From positions 186,001-250,000 of the forward strand of contig VXBP01003483.1 of NCBI GenBank assembly GCA_013400115.1: a stretch of DNA of 64,000 nt, given 5' to 3'. Source of the DNA: Rhinopomastus cyanomelas (taxonomy: Eukaryota > Chordata > Aves > Bucerotiformes > Rhinopomastidae). The position numbers and the translations under genes are program-made. This document shows positions 59,101 through 64,000 of the stretch, piece by piece. The notes under the pieces are model-generated. The model searched no databases. It saw only the letters and a program-made list of their open reading frames with translations, and was not told the DNA's origin. Every line of letters starts with the position of its first letter. The stretch's first letter is position 1.

Positions 59101-60552
59101 TTAGATGAATAACATCTCCCCTATCATATACTGTCACAGCAGCAACTTCAAATAAAGCCATGAAAACACTTAGAGAAGTCATGTCTGTGACTAAGGAGCT
59201 CACATTTAATTTACTTTGCAGTTCAACAATGGCCATGACTGACATCCTCTCTGCTAAAGACATCGAATCTGCTCTCTTCAGCTGCCAGGGTAAGGAATGG
59301 TCTCTCTGCAGCCAGAAGATGCACATCATTTTTATGTCTGGAGATGACACACCTATCCTTTGCTCCTTGGATTCCTTCCCCGGGACACCTCTCTCTTTGC
59401 CACATTACACAATAGACCCCTGGACTCAGAAAGTCTCACAAGCACTTCTTTGCTGGGTAACGTTCCCCAAAATGCAGAGCAGCCCCTAAAGGAACACAAG
59501 GTCAGTTAGGGCTGGCTTCACTCTAAATGCTGGCACGTTTTCAAGACTTCTACTGAAGTAGGTTCCCTTTTCTTCCAAAGACAACCCTTGCACAATCAAG
59601 TGTCCTTTGGGAAGCAATGACCACTCCCAGGTCTCTCAAGAATTCCCCACCAAGATCAGACCAATATTACAAACAACTCGTTTAGCAGTGAATTAATCGT
59701 TCACTTTTCTACCAAATCCTTAACCGCAGTACGAACTAAGTGGAAATGAAGTCAGAATTAGGGGAGTTGCTCTGTAAGCCCCAGCAGCACCCTCTAAATA
59801 CTCAGATTAATTGCATGTGACACATCCCATAAATCCTGATAAAGCAGAATGTGCTTTGGAGCAGAAACTTTCAAACCAGCTGTAAGGCTATAGATGACCA
59901 CAGGCACAGTGTGAGCAAAAAGGGGGAACAATCTGCTGAACCTTCTTTTTTCTACTCCAGGGAAGAAGGAAAAGAGGAGCAGACTGATGCAGTAGGTGCA
60001 ATTTCCCCCAAAATGTTTTAAACAACCTCTGTTTCTTCCAGCTGATGATTCCTTCAACTGCAAGTCTTTCTTCTCCATGGTTGGTTTATCCAAAAAAACT
60101 CCTGATCAGATAAAGCAAGTTTTTGGAATCCTTGATCGAGACAAGAGTGGTTTCATTGAAGAAGATGAGCTTCAGTAAGTACCGTTCAGCTGCTTTATTT
60201 CTGTGCACAGGGCAAACCCCTGAACTTGTCTGGTGCACTAGAAGGAACTTGCTGTTATTTTAAAAATAAAACACACTTCCTTGTCTTTCCTTGAACCTGT
60301 GTGGATTTCCTCAGATACTAAGAGCAGGGCTGGCTTTTGGGCATGGGTAGTTTAAGACAACCATTAAGAAATACCGACATGCCAAGGACATTTCAGAGAA
60401 TCAAATTCAAGCTCTGCACTCTCTGTACTTCATTTCAGGTTCTTTTTGCAGAATTTCTCTCTGAGTGCCAGAGCACTCAGCTCCGCAGAGACTAAAACTT
60501 TTATGGCTGAAGGTGACACTGATGGTGATGGCAAAATTGGAGTGGAAGGTAA
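59101..60552 (+). repeat. duplicated / converted block, downstream copy
   Basis: Partner of 47262-48713. The left junction is sharp: homology starts at 'ttagatgaa' and the bases before are unrelated. The right edge falls 4 bp into intron 3. Confidence 0.93.
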
Positions 60553-61091
60553 GACTGTCTTTATTAAACAGATCAATAGCTGCATCTGGGACTTCCTAAT
60601 GGCCAGTTCTAGGCAGCTGTCCTGCTCCAGGCAGCTGTCCTTCTCCACACATTGGATGCAATGGATCTGATCCTGAGGTGCTCAGCTCTGCTCTGTATTG
60701 CAGAAAGGACATAACCTAGGAGAATGTCTATATTTGGCCCTTGGCTACAGGTGGTCAGTCCTTTTTTTTTTTATCTACTGAGATGTTTTTCAGAACTGAA
60801 ACCTACACTGAAACATTTATAAAATTACAGCGTGCAATTTCTCTGCTTTTTACTACTGACCCATGGTAGGTTGTGACACAATGCAGCACTACCTTTGGCT
60901 TAAGTATGCATTACTATGAGTGCACAATTCACTACTTTTAAGGAGTGACTATCAGAGGAAGTCACTAGTTTCCCATTTTAAGTCTAAAAGTTAAGAAGGC
61001 ACCTTTTTTGACTGTGTGATTACAAAATGTGGTCCTATTTCATTATTCTTTTCTTTCTTTTTCAGATTTTCAATCTCTGGTCAAATCTTAA
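59229..61091 (+). CDS. OCM: thymic parvalbumin / oncomodulin-like, copy 2 with altered EF loop
   Basis: Exons 59229-59289, 60042-60174, 60439-60548 and 61066-61091, with the same phases (1, 2, 1) and exon lengths as copy 1, 109 residues. It differs from copy 1 at 12 residues: S17F, Y27C, Q53R, E62D, L66F, K69Q, A73L, T79S, A85T, A89E, E102D and A109S. The CD loop (52-63) keeps D52, D54, S56, E60 and E63. The EF loop keeps D91, D93 and D95, but position 12 is Asp102 instead of the bidentate Glu. In carp parvalbumin the equivalent Glu-to-Asp change is known to lower Ca2+ affinity relative to Mg2+, so weaker or altered metal binding at this site is an inference. All splice sites are intact and no stop or frameshift is present, so the gene looks functional. 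It lies 9.2 kb downstream of copy 1's stop, in the same orientation. An AATAAA follows at 61417. Confidence 0.93.
60611..60646 (+). repeat. 18-bp tandem duplication in intron 3 of copy 2
   Basis: AGGCAGCTGTCCTGCTCC followed by AGGCAGCTGTCCTTCTCC, differing by one base. Confidence 0.85.
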
Positions 61092-61440
61092 TGTAGAGTC
61101 AAGATAAAGACTTGTGCCATAAACAATTTTTCCTGTTGCAAACCTGGTATTTACATACACATTTTGGACCCTGGAAGTTCATGAACAATTGCTGGCAGCT
61201 GACTTCATATTGCTGGAAAACATTTAAAGTCGTGCAAGCACTGCTTAAACCATAGTCTCCAATGTTTCAAATAGAAGGTCTTTATAGCAATGGGAATCCA
61301 CTCATCTGAATTTGGGTGTTAAAGATACTAAATATATCAAGAGAAGGAAAACTTAGGGCCATTCAATTTTCAATATTTGCATAAATACGTAGCATGTGCT
61401 GTAAAAAACTAGAATTAATAAAAAATTCAGCTGTAAAATG
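61092..61440 (+). other. OCM: 3' UTR of second parvalbumin gene
   Basis: From the stop to about 20 bp past the polyadenylation signal. No intron signals are seen. The end is estimated from the hexamer. Confidence 0.5.
61417..61422 (+). terminator. polyadenylation signal AATAAA
   Basis: Canonical hexamer 326 bp after the stop codon of copy 2, the first one downstream on the plus strand. Confidence 0.55.
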
Positions 61441-62307
61441 TGGCTACGGTAACTGGTAGCAGTGGTATTTAATCGAGAGGCAACTAATCTTCCGTACAGG
61501 TTTATGTCACTCTTTATGCAATATTTCATACACCAAAAAAATTGCAGGACTTAGCACTAATCAGGCTTGCAATTTTAATTGAAGATTAACTGGATCCAAG
61601 ACGAACCTACATCACTGGAGCAGCAACGTACCCAAAATTTTTCAAGGAATCTCTTACCACCTGATGGCACCATTGCTCCACTTAGTCGAAGCTAAACCAG
61701 GATCTTATCTACTGGAATTAATCCAAGTCACACCACTTCTAGTAGCCCACCTTCCAAGCACTTCTATTGATGACACAATTTTGTCAGATTAAATAAGCCC
61801 TGAACACAGAAAGCTAACACTGTGGTTTGATCCTTTGCCTTGGCTCTTGGGAGCAGGGCAGAGGTCTCAGGAAAAGTCTGTGGCATCAGTTTGCAGTTGT
61901 GATAAAGAACTACTGTGGGTCCACTGTGCACACAATGCCCTTTAGTGCCATCCATCTGGCACTAAATATCCAGTATGTCAGGTTCTGGTTGAAACGTAAG
62001 AATGTGATGATGTCATTGTGATTTTATCATGATAGAAACACACACAGCAAGCAAGTTAGGTTACAAAAATGAACTACTTACTAATGGTACCTAACTACGG
62101 TGTGCGGGGTTTTTAAGCTTAGCAACATGATAAAAATAAATAGACATCCTGGGTTAAAAAACCTAGGTGACTTTACCCATCCAGAACATTTTACTTCTAC
62201 CACAATTGTTATTCCTATGCACCCCTTTTGGAAAATCTGTAACACTTGAAATACCTGTTCTGGCACATTAATCTTTCAAAAAACTGTAAGATGTTGGTCT
62301 TGTACTG
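61441..62307. other. non-coding intergenic stretch
   Basis: No exon or repeat recognised. Confidence 0.35.
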
Positions 62308-62412
62308 TGTGACTTGGTCTGGGTGATCCTGCTGTGGCAGGAGGATTGGACTAGATGATCTTTCGAGGTCACTTCCAATCTCTAATGATTCTATGATCCT
62401 ATGATTCTATGT
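62308..62412 (+). mobile_element. very short CR1 3' end
   Basis: 'gtgtgacttggtctgggtga' through 'ctagatgatctttcgaggtc' to octamer repeats ending near 62412. About 105 bp, severely 5'-truncated. Confidence 0.88.
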
Positions 62413-63647
62413 GTTTGTTGGGGCTATTTAACAAGATGTTTTAGTATTTGCAGACCAAAAATCTTCATTTCAGCATTATCTGCTATAGTGGTTCTGACGT
62501 ACAACACATGTTAAAACATCGTGGAGAACAAACAAAACAGCAATACAATGTTGGGAAAGCCATGCTCACGCACAAAATAAAAGCAATCAACAGGATTTTA
62601 ATGAATACTTAATAATGTTTTCATGCTTTATACATTAGCCAAAAACCTATTTCCATTAACTCTAATGAACTGAGCCCTGATATTGTAGAACTTTCATTAA
62701 CGTGGAAGAAATACTTACCCACCAAACAAATTCACATTTATTATTTCAATCATCTCAGGAGAGCAATAAACAAAGGGAATTCTGAGGAATTAGTAACTAC
62801 AGTCTGATTTCAGGGCTGAAAACTCTCATTATTACCAGAAAATGCTATGTATCTCAGATATTACGTTTTACATTTTCATCATGGAATATGATCTTCAAGA
62901 TCTTCAAGCATTGGACAAGTATGAAGGGTTAAATGAGAGAGAAAGGCTCAGATAACTTTAGAGCTAGCAGGCAACCCTGTTATTTAACCACACTTACTTC
63001 CACACTGATTAGCCTGCTAGACCTACAAATCTAAGACAATTTCACCACTTACCTTTCCATTAAGAAGAGTAAAAAATTAATGACAAGGTAAGTCTGTTAT
63101 CAGCTTCAGTGATCACTCCAGAAAGTTAAGAAGAGCCTGTGACTAGAGACATTTTTAGACCTTTCCTTCATTCATTATTACCACTAAGCAGATTGGTGGG
63201 GGAAACACTGGTTTCTGCCTACAAGAATACACGTTCTTTTCTGTTCCTCCCTGTCTCTCAGTCACAGGTGAGTACTGTGACATTTCTGTAACTCCTCATC
63301 ATGTGCTTTAAAACGGGTCTTCAAATTGTGCCTGTAAGGCCAGAGCTGGAAAAGCTGCTTGCTGCATGATAGTAAGCATTCGTTGCCACACAGCTGCCTT
63401 GAAGTGTAGAACACTCTTCTGGAATCATTAATTTGGAGGTATGAGACCATGGCCTGCATTCGGAAAATGTTCTTGCCCAACTCTTTCCATCGGAGTCTCT
63501 AATTATGTGGCTGAACTTTGTCAGTGGAAATTTGTCACATGCAGTATGGGTGCATTTTAAGCACCTGTCTGAATCTACACACCTGCTTCTCCTTTATTTA
63601 GAAGGTAACTTTTGTTCAACAAGTGTCTTCTGACATTTAGCTATGAT
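62413..63647. other. non-coding intergenic stretch
   Basis: AT-rich; nothing recognised. Confidence 0.35.
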
Positions 63648-64000
63648 AAAAGAGAGGCAGGGCTGTTTAGTCTGAAAAGGAGGTGGTTGATGGGAGACCT
63701 TACTGCAGTGCACAAGTACTTGAAAGGAGGTTGTACAGAGGTGGGTGTTGGTCTCTTTTCATAAGTAATACAGGACAGCAGAGGAGGAAATGGCCCCAAG
63801 TTACACCAGGTGAAGGTCTGAAAAATGTCTTCCTGGAAAGGGTCCTCAGGCCTTGGAACAGGCTGCCCAGAGCAGAGGTTGAATCACTATCCCTGGATGT
63901 GTTTTAAAAACTTGTAGATATTAAGCTTGGGATATGGTTTAGTGTTGAGCTTGGGACAGCTGGGTTAATGGTTGGACTTGATGACCTCAAGAGTCTTCTC
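63648..64000 (+). mobile_element. old CR1-type LINE fragment, runs off the window
   Basis: The plus strand shows the ORF2 C-terminal region in decayed form ('gaggcagggctgtttagtct', 'ttggaacaggctgcccagag', 'gagtcttctc' near the edge) and the start of a tail ('ggttggacttgatgacctca'). It is more diverged than most copies here and belongs to an older subfamily. It continues beyond 64000. Confidence 0.75.

Noticed and set aside
58847..59350. 167-codon minus-strand open frame opposite copy 2 exon 1
   Set aside because: It is antisense to the parvalbumin exon and intron. The part shared with copy 1 only reflects the duplicated block.
1..64000. tRNA, rRNA, CRISPR array, phage or plasmid features
   Set aside because: None seen. 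The sequence is vertebrate nuclear DNA, so such systems are not expected, and no clover-leaf or regularly spaced repeat pattern was found.

Overview
The window is vertebrate nuclear DNA and almost certainly avian. Fragments of CR1 LINEs (chicken-repeat-1 type, with 3' ends built on an ATTCTATG-like octamer) are scattered on both strands. There is a GC-rich CpG island in an otherwise AT-rich background, and two genes of the beta-parvalbumin family known in birds as avian thymic hormone / oncomodulin. Coding density is very low. No bacterial-style operon, CRISPR array, tRNA or rRNA gene was seen. The species cannot be named from sequence alone.

Layout. 1-9.3 kb: AT-rich non-coding DNA with two old CR1 pieces (2.0 kb, 2.8-3.9 kb) and one young CR1 (8.86-9.20 kb) bounded by a 16-bp direct repeat. 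9.34-10.60 kb: CpG island with CCAAT boxes and an ETS/YY1-type initiator reading leftward, so a minus-strand gene probably starts here and its first intron fills the left edge. In mammals OCM lies head-to-head with RNF216, so RNF216 is a synteny-based guess only; no coding exon of it is visible. 10.6-45.5 kb: long non-coding interval with CR1 fragments and two copies of one hAT-type DNA transposon, each with a perfect 8-bp target duplication. 45.6-50.0 kb: first parvalbumin gene (plus strand, four coding exons, 109 residues), with a possible untranslated first exon about 1.7 kb upstream. 50.0-59.0 kb: intergenic DNA with a pile of CR1 copies in both orientations, one N base, and a probable solo ERVL-like LTR. 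59.2-61.4 kb: second parvalbumin gene, same exon structure, 109 residues, with a polyadenylation signal. 61.4-64.0 kb: non-coding DNA with two more CR1 fragments, the last running off the window.

How the genes relate. The two parvalbumin genes are tandem paralogues 11.84 kb apart. From about 127 bp before the ATG to the middle of intron 1 they are nearly identical (5 mismatches in 809 aligned bases). Divergence then rises through exon 2, intron 2 and exon 3. Intron 3 cannot be aligned by eye, and exon 4 differs at 6 of 26 bases. That pattern fits an old duplication with recent gene conversion over the 5' half. The second copy carries aspartate instead of glutamate at position 12 of its last EF-hand loop and several other replacements. 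I saw no wholly new biological system. The strongest leads are the mosaic parvalbumin pair, the hAT pair and the CR1 with a clear target duplication.
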